40,580 nucleotides of DNA from CAZYME01 sp964648115. Its GTDB lineage: Bacteria > Pseudomonadota > Gammaproteobacteria > Legionellales > Legionellaceae. Positions 33,345 to 40,580 of the stretch are shown here, one piece after another. A model generated the notes under the pieces. It searched no databases. It had not been told where the DNA came from and saw nothing but the letters and a program-made list of their open reading frames with translations. Position numbers and translations under genes: made by a program. Numbering within the stretch: the first letter of the stretch is position 1; every line of letters begins with the position of its first letter. The stretch covers positions 1 through 40,580 of the forward strand of contig CAZYME010000023.1 of the NCBI GenBank assembly GCA_964648115.1, read 5' to 3'.

Positions 33345-33448
33345 CTCACTCCCCTAGCAAATCAATTTTTTCAGTATAAGTGAATTTGAATTGCTTTGTA
33401 AGCATGTGATTGATATCCTTTTTTTATCCAATTAAATAAGGTTTAAGC

Positions 33449-35338
33449 TTGATTAAACGGGTTGCGTCTGAGCGTCAAGCGATCTTTCCCCTTTCTTTGG
33501 CGGCTCTTGGCGTTGTTTTTGGTGATATCGGTACAAGTCCTTTATATGCTTTTCGTGAGTCGCTTGATGGGTTGCCGATTAATATAGAAGGTGTATTGGG
33601 AGTTCTGTCCCTTATTTTTTGGTCGCTTATTTTAGTTATTTCTATCAAATATTTAGTTATTTTACTTCGTGCAGACAATGATGGTGAGGGCGGAATTCTA
33701 GCTTTGTTGGCTTTAATAAAACGCGCTACTGGAGATAGGTCGTCCGTATTTTTTATAATCGGTATATTTGGCGCAGGTTTGATGCTTGGGGATGGTATGT
33801 TAACCCCAGCGATTTCTGTCCTCAGTGCTATTGAAGGGTTTAATGTAATTCTTCCTAGTCTTTCCGATTGGATAATCCCATTGACGTGTGTCATCTTGAT
33901 CGCCTTATTTTCTGTTCAATCTTTCGGCACAGAAAAAATTGGGTTCATTTTTGGTCCTGTGATCCTTGTCTGGTTTGTGACGCTGGCAATATTAGGTATA
34001 TCGCAAATTCTCTATAACCCCGTTGTATTGAAGGCTATTAATCCTATTTATGGGTTAAATTTTTTATATCAAAATGGCTGGAGGGGTTATGTGCTTTTAG
34101 GTGGGGTCTTTCTTGTCGTTACAGGGGGTGAGGCATTATATGCTGATATGGGGCATTTCGGTAAACTGCCAATCCGCCTAAGTTGGTTCGCTTTAGTATT
34201 ACCTAGTTTATTGTTAAATTATTTTGGCCAAGGGGCCAATTTGTTGGCTCATCCAGAAGCAATTATCAATCCTTTTTATTTGTTAGCTCCACAGTGGTTT
34301 GCTTTTCCGCTATTGGTTATGGCGACTTTGGCAACTATTATTGCTTCTCAGGCGGTGATTTCAGCCACTTTTTCTTTGACTAAACAGGCTGTTTTGTTAG
34401 GTTTATACCCACATTTACCTATTGTGCAAACTTCTAAGGCCAAAATTGGACAAATTTATATTCCACAAATGAATCTTATTCTTGCTATTGGTACCCTGTT
34501 TTTAATTTTAAATTTTAGAAGTTCAGCTGCTTTGACACATGCTTACGGCATTGCTGTGAATGTTGTTATGTTCCTTACTACTATATCTATTATGTATTTA
34601 GCTCTTAAAAAATGGCAGTGGAATGGGGTAATTACGGTATGTTTGTTTTCAATTTTTGGGGCAATCGATTTTGTGTTTTTAGTCGCTAATCTTCAAAAAC
34701 TAGAGACAGGGGGGTGGCTTCCTGTGACGTTTGCAATGGCATGTGCGCTGGTAATGTATACTTGGCATACAGGGCGAGCATATTTACATAAAACCTATGC
34801 TATGAAACAAAGTCAGCTGTCAAAAATTCTCAGGCAGCTTGATTATAAAAGTTTGCATCGACTTCAAGGGGCCACAGCAATTTTTATTACAGATGTTTAT
34901 GATAAAAGCGGAGGGAGTTTTCTGCATTTTCTTAAATTGAATCGTGCTTTGCCGGAGCATATTTTAATCCTGAGCTATACGGTAGAGAATATTCCACGTG
35001 TCAAGTGGCCTGAGCGATTTCAAATATCCTGTTTGAACGAAAATATTTCTGAGGTAACGCTTCATTATGGTTTTATGGATACGATATCGATTCCAAGGGC
35101 CTTAAACAAAGCTAACGAGCAGGGAATTTTACCTTTCCCTGTGGATATTGATACCATCACTTATATGCTTGAAATTCCCAACGTTGTTGCTTCACGCGAG
35201 AGAAAATCTTTGCGTTTTTTCTGGCAGGAGAAATTGTTTGCATTTTTAGTCAGAAACTATTCTGCAAATTTGAACATCGAGTTTTACCAATTGCCCTATC
35301 ATAGAACGATCGCTATCGGTACTTATTATATGATTTAG
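33449..35338 (+). CDS. kup: Kup low-affinity potassium transporter
   Basis: A proton-coupled potassium uptake protein of 629 residues, the usual length. It opens with PLSLAALGVVFGDIGTSPLY (family signature), has about 12 membrane segments to about residue 450, then a cytoplasmic C-terminal domain (GTAIFIT-like ATAIFITDVYDKSGGSF, then ENIPRVKWPERF). The start is TTG at 33449, with AAGG seven bases upstream; no ATG lies near the conserved N-terminus, so a TTG start is the best reading. The gene diverges from the OmpA-type lipoprotein gene, separated by 104 bases. Confidence 0.95.
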   Translation: MIKRVASERQAIFPLSLAALGVVFGDIGTSPLYAFRESLDGLPINIEGVLGVLSLIFWSLILVISIKYLVILLRADNDGEGGILALLALIKRATGDRSSVFFIIGIFGAGLMLGDGMLTPAISVLSAIEGFNVILPSLSDWIIPLTCVILIALFSVQSFGTEKIGFIFGPVILVWFVTLAILGISQILYNPVVLKAINPIYGLNFLYQNGWRGYVLLGGVFLVVTGGEALYADMGHFGKLPIRLSWFALVLPSLLLNYFGQGANLLAHPEAIINPFYLLAPQWFAFPLLVMATLATIIASQAVISATFSLTKQAVLLGLYPHLPIVQTSKAKIGQIYIPQMNLILAIGTLFLILNFRSSAALTHAYGIAVNVVMFLTTISIMYLALKKWQWNGVITVCLFSIFGAIDFVFLVANLQKLETGGWLPVTFAMACALVMYTWHTGRAYLHKTYAMKQSQLSKILRQLDYKSLHRLQGATAIFITDVYDKSGGSFLHFLKLNRALPEHILILSYTVENIPRVKWPERFQISCLNENISEVTLHYGFMDTISIPRALNKANEQGILPFPVDIDTITYMLEIPNVVASRERKSLRFFWQEKLFAFLVRNYSANLNIEFYQLPYHRTIAIGTYYMI

Positions 35339-35359
35339 GGGGGGAGCAATTAATGGCCT

Positions 35360-36502
35360 TTAAATGCAAGCTTTTTTCCTTCTTGCTTTGACCTCATACA
35401 TTTTCTCATCTGCATACTGAATTAGCGAATCTGCCTCTAACTCATCATCGGGGTAAATAGCACAGCCTATGCTTGCTTTGGCAAATAATTGGTTATTTTC
35501 TATTTGAATCATGGATGTTTCAATCTCAACAGATAATTGCTTACTAAATTCTAAAGCTGCTTTTTTTGATTGAATATTAGAAAGTTGTAAAACAAACTCA
35601 TCTCCGCCAAATCGAGATACGATATCGGATTCTCTTAGTTGAGCTTTCATTAAATTTGCAACTTTACATAAGTACTCATCACCAACTGCATGACCAAATT
35701 TATCATTGATTTTCTTGAAATCATCTAAATCAACAAATAAAACAGCCAATTTTTGCTTATTGCGTTTAGAGAGCATCAACGCTTGTCTTAACTGTTCTTT
35801 AAAAAACAGGCGATTGGGCAGGTTCGTTAAAGGGTCATAATAAGCATAATGTATTACCTTTTCCTCCTCTTCTTTCTTGAACGATATGTCTGAAAATATC
35901 GCAATGTAGTAAAGAGGCTTATTGTTTCTATCTCTAACCACACTGATATTGATCCACTCGGGAAATAGTTCGCCTGATTTTTTTCGATTCCATATTTCCC
36001 CTTCCCAATAATCTTTTGACTGAAGTGTATCCCAAAGTTGCTTATAAAATGTTTTATCCTGTTTACCAGAGTTCAGAACATTCGGATTTTTACCTACGAC
36101 TTCATCCCATGTGTATCCAGTAATTTCTGTGTAGCGCTGATTTATAAAAATAATTTTATTTTCGTGATTTGTAATCAACGCAGCGTTGCCTATAGCATGT
36201 AAAATCCGATAGGTAAGCTTTGATGTATTTGAGAGGGTATTTTTTTGTCTAAGAAAATAGGCAACACTAACGCCGCAAAGAAGCAACAATATTGTAACAA
36301 GAAATCGCATCCACAACTCATTTTTATTCGTAGGGAATAGTTGCGATAGAATGGATCCAGAAAGAAAAATATAAGCATGGATGAGTGATTCAGTGAGCCA
36401 GAATAAAATGCACAGGATAAAACTTACTATCAACGCACTAAGATAGTAACCACGTGCCTTATCATTGGGTTGAATTACATCATTAGGAGAGAATTTTTTC
36501 AT
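35360..36502 (-). CDS. Membrane PAS-GGDEF diguanylate cyclase
   Basis: Makes cyclic di-GMP from two GTP. 380 residues: two N-terminal membrane segments (about 18-52 and 62-85), a PAS domain (about 95-205, with NHENKIIFINQRYTEITGYT and WINISVVRDRNNKPLYYI), then a GGDEF domain starting DPLTNLPNRLFF. The catalytic motif GGDEF is intact at 299-303, and RESD five residues before it matches the RxxD inhibitory site, so product inhibition is likely. No EAL or HD-GYP domain. ATG at 36502 is chosen over one eight codons upstream because a GGGGGC stretch precedes it. It converges with kup, 21 bases apart. Confidence 0.92.
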   Translation of the reverse strand: MKKFSPNDVIQPNDKARGYYLSALIVSFILCILFWLTESLIHAYIFLSGSILSQLFPTNKNELWMRFLVTILLLLCGVSVAYFLRQKNTLSNTSKLTYRILHAIGNAALITNHENKIIFINQRYTEITGYTWDEVVGKNPNVLNSGKQDKTFYKQLWDTLQSKDYWEGEIWNRKKSGELFPEWINISVVRDRNNKPLYYIAIFSDISFKKEEEEKVIHYAYYDPLTNLPNRLFFKEQLRQALMLSKRNKQKLAVLFVDLDDFKKINDKFGHAVGDEYLCKVANLMKAQLRESDIVSRFGGDEFVLQLSNIQSKKAALEFSKQLSVEIETSMIQIENNQLFAKASIGCAIYPDDELEADSLIQYADEKMYEVKARRKKACI

Positions 36503-36672
36503 TTTGCCCCCGCTCTCTATATTCAATGGCTATATCAGTTTTCTTATGTTGATAGGAGCAAGTTGGGCATCTCGTTGATTCCCATATCCTTTTCCAGGAC
36601 AACAAAGTCCTTTTATTCCTGAGTTAGTATTATTTAAGAAGTTTAATTGGCTATATTTCTTTAAATAATAAC

Positions 36673-37662
36673 TCAAATATAGGTTGAATTACAGAAACGT
36701 GGCAACACAACTTGTATATTAATACCTCGAATAGTAGGACTTTTTAGCGCGTCACGTAGATACTGTATCAGAGGTACATCAACCACACCCTTATAGGTCG
36801 ATGAAGCTTGGCGAAAAATCAAGGTTCCATTTTTCCAGAATACAAATCCTAAATGCGATACATTGAGATGTGTGCCCATTTCTTTGGTGAGATCCCAGTT
36901 AGGGCGGATAATTTCAACAATGGCTGCATTGGGGATTTGTTTAAATAAGTATTGGTTGGCATTTCCAGATTTATCAAATAAAACGGTGAAAGGTATATAT
37001 GGCGTAGTAGAAACCTTGGTGGCCAGTTGGTTTCCTTCACGTTTTAATGATTGCAATCGTTGGGTTTGCTTTGTGGGGCTAGCATTATTGAGTCGGATGT
37101 TCTTTGTAGTCATGTGAGCATACCAGCTGGGTTTATTAACTAGGGCGTCTGCAAATTTTACTACGGGTTGATTATTCTGATTTCGTATAGTTGCAGTGAT
37201 ATCTTTAATAAAGCCTTGTCGTTGATTGTTTTGGTTCCAGTCCAAGCAAGTAAAGTGGTTGCGATCAATGAATGAAACATGACCATCTCGATAGCGCACA
37301 TGGTTGATGCAACGTTTGAATTGATCTGGGTTATTTGTAAAGGCTAGCGCTAATACAGTGTCAACCAAGGTTTCACAGTCAAAAGCATCGGTGCGGTATA
37401 GGGGGAATTGATCATAATCGCCAGTTTCACCTTCGCCTAACGCCCCTAGCAGGTATGGTTTCCCTAGGAATCGTGCGCTGATTGTTTCAAGACGAGATGG
37501 CATATCTGGTATCGGCTTGCTATTTAAGCTGTGATAGAGTTGTTGGAGTGTCTTATTTGTATTTGTTTCACTAGGATTGTTTTGAATTGCGATACAGGGT
37601 AGTGATAACAAAGTGAAACAGCTTGCAAGAAGAAGTCGCTTGCTAAAATTGAGACGACGCAT
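36673..37662 (-). CDS. DUF1460 exported amidase/peptidase-like protein
   Basis: A 329-residue protein with a signal peptide (RLLLASCFTLLSLPCIA) and the DUF1460 domain, a papain/NlpC-like fold thought to act as an N-acetylmuramoyl-L-alanine amidase or related cell-wall hydrolase. The likely nucleophile is C96 in TDAFDCETLVDTVLA and the partner His H270 in NVSHLGFVFWKNG; RYRDGHVSFIDRNHF is another conserved-looking block. Enzyme activity is inferred from the fold. It is divergent from spmA (93 bases), and a shared regulatory region is possible. The 170 bases before the diguanylate cyclase hold no gene. Confidence 0.87.
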   Translation of the reverse strand: MRRLNFSKRLLLASCFTLLSLPCIAIQNNPSETNTNKTLQQLYHSLNSKPIPDMPSRLETISARFLGKPYLLGALGEGETGDYDQFPLYRTDAFDCETLVDTVLALAFTNNPDQFKRCINHVRYRDGHVSFIDRNHFTCLDWNQNNQRQGFIKDITATIRNQNNQPVVKFADALVNKPSWYAHMTTKNIRLNNASPTKQTQRLQSLKREGNQLATKVSTTPYIPFTVLFDKSGNANQYLFKQIPNAAIVEIIRPNWDLTKEMGTHLNVSHLGFVFWKNGTLIFRQASSTYKGVVDVPLIQYLRDALKSPTIRGINIQVVLPRFCNSTYI

Positions 37663-37755
37663 TACTTTCCTCGATGAAATATTGAAAAATAATGTGTGGC
37701 GAGGATTTAGTCAAGACAGATATGTTTTTGGATGGCACTCTAAGGAGAGTAATAC

Positions 37756-38361
37756 GTGCTTAATAAAATTTGGTTGGGAATGATATTTCTTGCCGTTATT
37801 GTCGGCATTATGCAAGGTCGTGTAGATAATGTAGTCGTTGCAATCACCGACTCGGCAAAATTAGGCTTTGAAATTGCCTTGGGGCTAACCGGTATTCTGG
37901 CATTGTGGTTAGGCATCATGAATATCGCAACAGAATCGGGTTTGGTGAATCGGTTCGCGCGTGTTTTGCGACCGGTTATGCGGCGTCTTTTTCCTGAAGT
38001 ACCCGTTGACGATCCAGCAATGGGGGCGATGTTACTAAATATTGCGGCGAATATGTTGGGGCTTGGAAATGCTGCCACACCCTTCGGGTTACAAGCTATG
38101 AAAGAGTTGCAACGATTAAATACCCATGTGCATACAGCCAGTAATGCAATGTGTACGTTTTTGGCGATTAATACCTCCAGCGTACAATTAATTCCAGCAA
38201 CCGCCATTGCATTTTTAGCAGCGAATGGTAGTTTGCATCCTAGCAGTGTGATCTTAAGTACCTTAATTGCTACCAGCATATCAACTATTGTGGCCATTAT
38301 TGCAGTGAAGCAGCTGGCTAAATTACCTTGCTATCGCATGAAGGAAGCGGATAATTTATGA
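37756..38361 (+). CDS. spmA: SpmA-like nucleoside-recognition (Gate) membrane protein
   Basis: A 201-residue membrane protein matching spore maturation protein A. It has the Gate-type segments LGLTGILALWLGIMNIATESG and NMLGLGNAATPFGLQAMKEL, plus NAMCTFLAINTSSVQLIPAT. In Bacillus, SpmA/SpmB affect spore core dehydration; in non-sporing Gram-negatives the role is unknown, possibly transport. It starts with GTG at 37756, with AAGGAG about eight bases upstream. Its stop overlaps the spmB ATG (ATGA), so the pair is co-translated. Confidence 0.92.
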   Translation: MLNKIWLGMIFLAVIVGIMQGRVDNVVVAITDSAKLGFEIALGLTGILALWLGIMNIATESGLVNRFARVLRPVMRRLFPEVPVDDPAMGAMLLNIAANMLGLGNAATPFGLQAMKELQRLNTHVHTASNAMCTFLAINTSSVQLIPATAIAFLAANGSLHPSSVILSTLIATSISTIVAIIAVKQLAKLPCYRMKEADNL

Positions 38362-38891
38362 CTTTTTGGGCTAATCAACTATCAAATTGGATTTTACTTG
38401 CTTTTATAGCTGGTATTCCCTTGTATGGAATGATCAAAAAAATTGATGTATTTGATGCATTCATAGTGGGCGCGAAGCAAGGGTTTGATACCAGCATTAG
38501 TATTATTCCTTATTTAATAGCCATGATGGTAGCTATTGGCATGCTGCGTGCCTCAGGTTTTTTTGAGTTGTTAGCGGCATTGCTGGGGCCGTTATTGGCC
38601 GCGATTGGAATGCCCCCAGAATTACTTCCTCTGGCATTAATTCGGCCTTTTTCAGGGAGTGCCTCAACGGGGGTGATGGCTGAGTTAATCCATGAGAATG
38701 GAGGCAATTCATTTATTGCGAAAGCCGCAGCTACATTGATGGGAAGTACGGAAACAACATTTTATGTAGTTGCGGTGTATTTTGGCGCTGTGGGCATTAG
38801 ACGAACTCGCCATGCAATTCCAGCAGGCTTGCTAGCTGACCTGGCTGGGATTATAGCGACAGTAGTCGTTTGCCGTTATCTTTTTACGTAG
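38358..38891 (+). CDS. spmB: SpmB-like nucleoside-recognition (Gate) membrane protein
   Basis: The 177-residue partner of SpmA, with membrane segments and the family motifs GAKQGFDTSISIIPYLIAMM, LIRPFSGSASTGVM and AATLMGSTETTFYVVAVYFG. The start overlaps the end of spmA by four bases. Beyond its stop lies the nested repeat at 38912-39139, then mepM on the opposite strand. Confidence 0.92.
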   Translation: MTFWANQLSNWILLAFIAGIPLYGMIKKIDVFDAFIVGAKQGFDTSISIIPYLIAMMVAIGMLRASGFFELLAALLGPLLAAIGMPPELLPLALIRPFSGSASTGVMAELIHENGGNSFIAKAAATLMGSTETTFYVVAVYFGAVGIRRTRHAIPAGLLADLAGIIATVVVCRYLFT

Positions 38892-38911
38892 GCTAACTTA
38901 TGGTTCCTTCT

Positions 38912-39139
38912 CCTCTCGCAGGGCGTTGTTGAATAATTAGCTCCGTTCGTGCTGAAGAAGGCCCCACTGTCATTATGTTAACGAAGACTGTCGTCCCCGC
39001 GCAGGCGGGGATCCATTTCTCCCCTGGCTCCTAGGCTGAGTCAGGGATAGATTCCCGCCTGCGCGGAAATGACAAAGTCTTTTAACTTAATGCTGTGAAG
39101 AGGAACAGAGCTAATTATTTAAAAACGCCCTGCGAGGGG
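38912..39139. repeat. Palindrome C with element B in its loop
   Basis: Arms at 38912-38948 and 39103-39139 are complementary at 33 of 37 positions (left arm begins CCTCTCGCAGGGCG, ends TAGCTCCGTTC). Without the inserted element B (38965-39097) the loop would be about 21 bases. It lies between the convergent ends of spmB and the M23 gene, a position suited to a terminator or REP element. Confidence 0.8.
38965..39097. mobile_element. MITE-like element B, copy 2
   Basis: 133 bp, similar to 5466-5600 throughout: ends CACTGTCATTATGTTAA and TTAACTTAATGCTGTG (inverted, imperfect), internal CCCCGCGCAGGCGGGGATCC and CCCGCCTGCGCGG arms. The inner arms differ from copy 1 (GCGCAGGC instead of GCGAAGGC) with the matching change on the other side. 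No clear 11-bp duplication flanks this copy, only a shared AAGA, so it is probably older or has a damaged edge. Confidence 0.8.
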
Positions 39140-39156
39140 GGGCATAAAATTTATAA

Positions 39157-40482
39157 CTACCCTGCCGCAATTGGCTTATTACTAGCAGACGCAAGACTTG
39201 CAGTTTCGTAGAGTTTTAATTGCGCAAGAAGCGTTCCAGCTTTAGCCTTAAATGAAGCCATTTCACGGGCAGGCACTGGCGATGCTCGAGGTAACTCTAC
39301 CGTCGAAGGGTTTTTAGGCTGTCGATTCACATGGAACTCATAGTGACAATGAGGGCCATCGGCTAATCCTGTTTGCCCTACATAACCAATGACCTGACCA
39401 CGTTTCACATGATCACCCTTAGCCAAGCCCTTTTGGAATCTGAGTAGATGGGCGTAAAGAGAAGAATACAGCTTGCTATGAGCGATTTTGACCATATTTC
39501 CATAACCATTGTGGCGGTCAATAATTTCTACACGCCCATCGCCAGTAGCATGTACGGGTGTGCCAATAGATGCAGCTAAATCGACCCCTTTATGTGGCCT
39601 TCTATAATGAAGAACGGGGTGGTATCTCGAAAGACTATACGTTGAGCTAATATGGCTGAATTTTATAGGATAACGTGAAAACGCTTTTTTTAAGCTAGTC
39701 CCTTGAGGGGTGAAATAATCATAGTCACCGTCCGCGTTAATATGATGTATAGCTTGATGTACAATGCCGCGATTAGTGGTATAGGTTACGGCGATGATTT
39801 CGCCCGTGTTAACTAATTTATCGTCAATATAATAGGCTTTATAAACAATGCTGAATTGATCTCCAGAGCGAACCTCTCTCGCAAAATCAATTTCCCAGTT
39901 GAAAATTTCCGTCATTTGCTGGATCAATTTGTAAGAGATATTCATTCGTTTAGCAGTACCATATAAAGAACCGCGAATCGTCGCTGTTAAGTAATCATCG
40001 TGACTGTCCATTTTTCGAGATTTTATTTTACTCGAATATTCTTTACCTTTACTGGAAACAATTAAATGCTCAGTATTTGATACGGGAATAATTAATTTTT
40101 CTAAATCTTGGTCATGAATCAATAACCTTATCTGTTGATCAGGTTTGATGCTGGCAAGTGTTTTAGCATAGGGATTTTTATACAAAATGGCCTGTAAAGT
40201 TTGTCGCGAAAGGCCTGCGCGCTTAAATATACTTGCTAATGAATCCCCAGAATGAGTGGTAATGATTGTCCATCCATGGTTCTCTTCTGAGGTATCTGAC
40301 TCAGCTTTTTGAGGTTCAAGTTTTGGTAGCGATAACGTTTTATTGGCATAATGGGCTTTATGTTTGTGAAACAATGTAGCGACAAGAGAAATAGATAATA
40401 CAAAAGCAATAACAACCAGCAGTGCGATGAATGCTAATGATTTAGATGGTTTTTTATACGATCGATTGGATTGTTGAACCAT
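39157..40482 (-). CDS. mepM: MepM-like M23 peptidoglycan endopeptidase
   Basis: A 441-residue cell-wall hydrolase anchored in the inner membrane by one segment (about 16-38). Next comes a LysM/OapA-like region (about 70-140; WTIITTHSGDSLASIFKRAG, ILYKNPYAKTL), a linker domain, and the C-terminal M23 domain. Zinc ligands are H297 and D301 in RPHKGVDLAA and H380 in GPHCHYEFHV (with H378); H345 in SLYAHL is the catalytic helper. It should cut meso-DAP crosslinks to allow wall growth, as E. coli MepM does. The N-terminus MVQQSNRSYKKPSKS is basic. No strong ribosome site stands out; the start is the only good one before the membrane segment. The last 98 bases of the window hold no clear gene. Confidence 0.93.
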   Translation of the reverse strand: MVQQSNRSYKKPSKSLAFIALLVVIAFVLSISLVATLFHKHKAHYANKTLSLPKLEPQKAESDTSEENHGWTIITTHSGDSLASIFKRAGLSRQTLQAILYKNPYAKTLASIKPDQQIRLLIHDQDLEKLIIPVSNTEHLIVSSKGKEYSSKIKSRKMDSHDDYLTATIRGSLYGTAKRMNISYKLIQQMTEIFNWEIDFAREVRSGDQFSIVYKAYYIDDKLVNTGEIIAVTYTTNRGIVHQAIHHINADGDYDYFTPQGTSLKKAFSRYPIKFSHISSTYSLSRYHPVLHYRRPHKGVDLAASIGTPVHATGDGRVEIIDRHNGYGNMVKIAHSKLYSSLYAHLLRFQKGLAKGDHVKRGQVIGYVGQTGLADGPHCHYEFHVNRQPKNPSTVELPRASPVPAREMASFKAKAGTLLAQLKLYETASLASASNKPIAAG

Positions 40483-40580
40483 TTTTTACCTTTACTGCTG
40501 GATTTTTAATAGCGCAATCATGCTGGGCCCTAGCAGGAACAATTTATCCGGGCTAAGATACCCGCTGTAAGAAGTTAGGT

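Noticed and set aside
37740..38297. A 185-codon minus-strand open frame opposite spmA
   Set aside because: spmA has clear family motifs and a strong ribosome site; the antisense frame has biased composition typical of a shadow.
1..40580. tRNA, rRNA, riboswitch, integron or phage attachment sites
   Set aside because: None found by eye; no cloverleaf-like T-arm motif, integrase or att-type direct repeat next to an integrase was seen.

Overview
The window looks like a chromosomal segment of a gammaproteobacterium in or near the order Legionellales (Legionella, Coxiella or Berkiella relatives). This is an inference. The grounds are AT-rich DNA (about 40% GC by eye), standard gammaproteobacterial gene groups (hemC-hemD-hemX-hemY; rsgA opposite cca-orn), an alpha-hydroxyketone-type sensor kinase with a response regulator as in the Legionella Lqs system, a DUF1460 protein, spmA/spmB, and three large unrecognised proteins of the sort that are often secreted effectors in this order. 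No rRNA, tRNA, CRISPR array, phage gene or transposase was seen.

Layout. 1-2.8 kb: a terminator, then an 885-residue orphan protein. 2.8-5.3 kb (minus): a decayed gene end, a BenE-type transporter and rsgA. 5.3-5.7 kb: two nested repeat elements. 5.7-10.0 kb (plus): cca-orn-queH overlap as one operon with a zinc-type CDF exporter, then an outer-membrane barrel protein behind a 33-bp inverted repeat. 10.3-14.2 kb (minus): hemC-hemD-hemX-hemY with overlapping ends. 14.3-16.7 kb (plus): LqsS/CqsS-like kinase and LqsR-like regulator. 16.7-18.0 kb (minus): a protein with a proline/alanine tandem repeat and a C-terminal membrane hairpin. 18.2-21.5 kb (plus): cytochrome c5, dsbB, tgt, ppiB and a small exported protein. 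21.5-24.2 kb: a pseudogene, a hairpin repeat, then waaF and an O-antigen ligase on minus. 24.4-29.4 kb: a 548-residue orphan, an exported NagZ-type glycosidase, tsaC and an exported papain-like protease. 29.7-35.3 kb: two APC amino-acid transporters in convergent orientation, an OmpA-type lipoprotein and the Kup potassium transporter. 35.4-40.5 kb: a PAS-GGDEF diguanylate cyclase, a DUF1460 exported hydrolase, spmA-spmB, a second nested repeat, and a MepM-type M23 endopeptidase.

Themes. Several genes act on the envelope (NagZ, DUF1460, M23, WaaF and ligase, OmpA lipoprotein, outer-membrane barrel, DsbB). Two genes belong to tRNA queuosine synthesis (queH, tgt) and two more to tRNA maturation (cca, tsaC). 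Signalling is represented by the Lqs-like pair and a diguanylate cyclase. Intergenic DNA is unusually rich in small palindromic elements. The clearest is a short inverted-repeat element inserted inside another repeat with an 11-bp target duplication. No wholly new multi-gene system is evident. The best candidates for new biology are the Lqs-like pair, the three orphan proteins and the repeat families.
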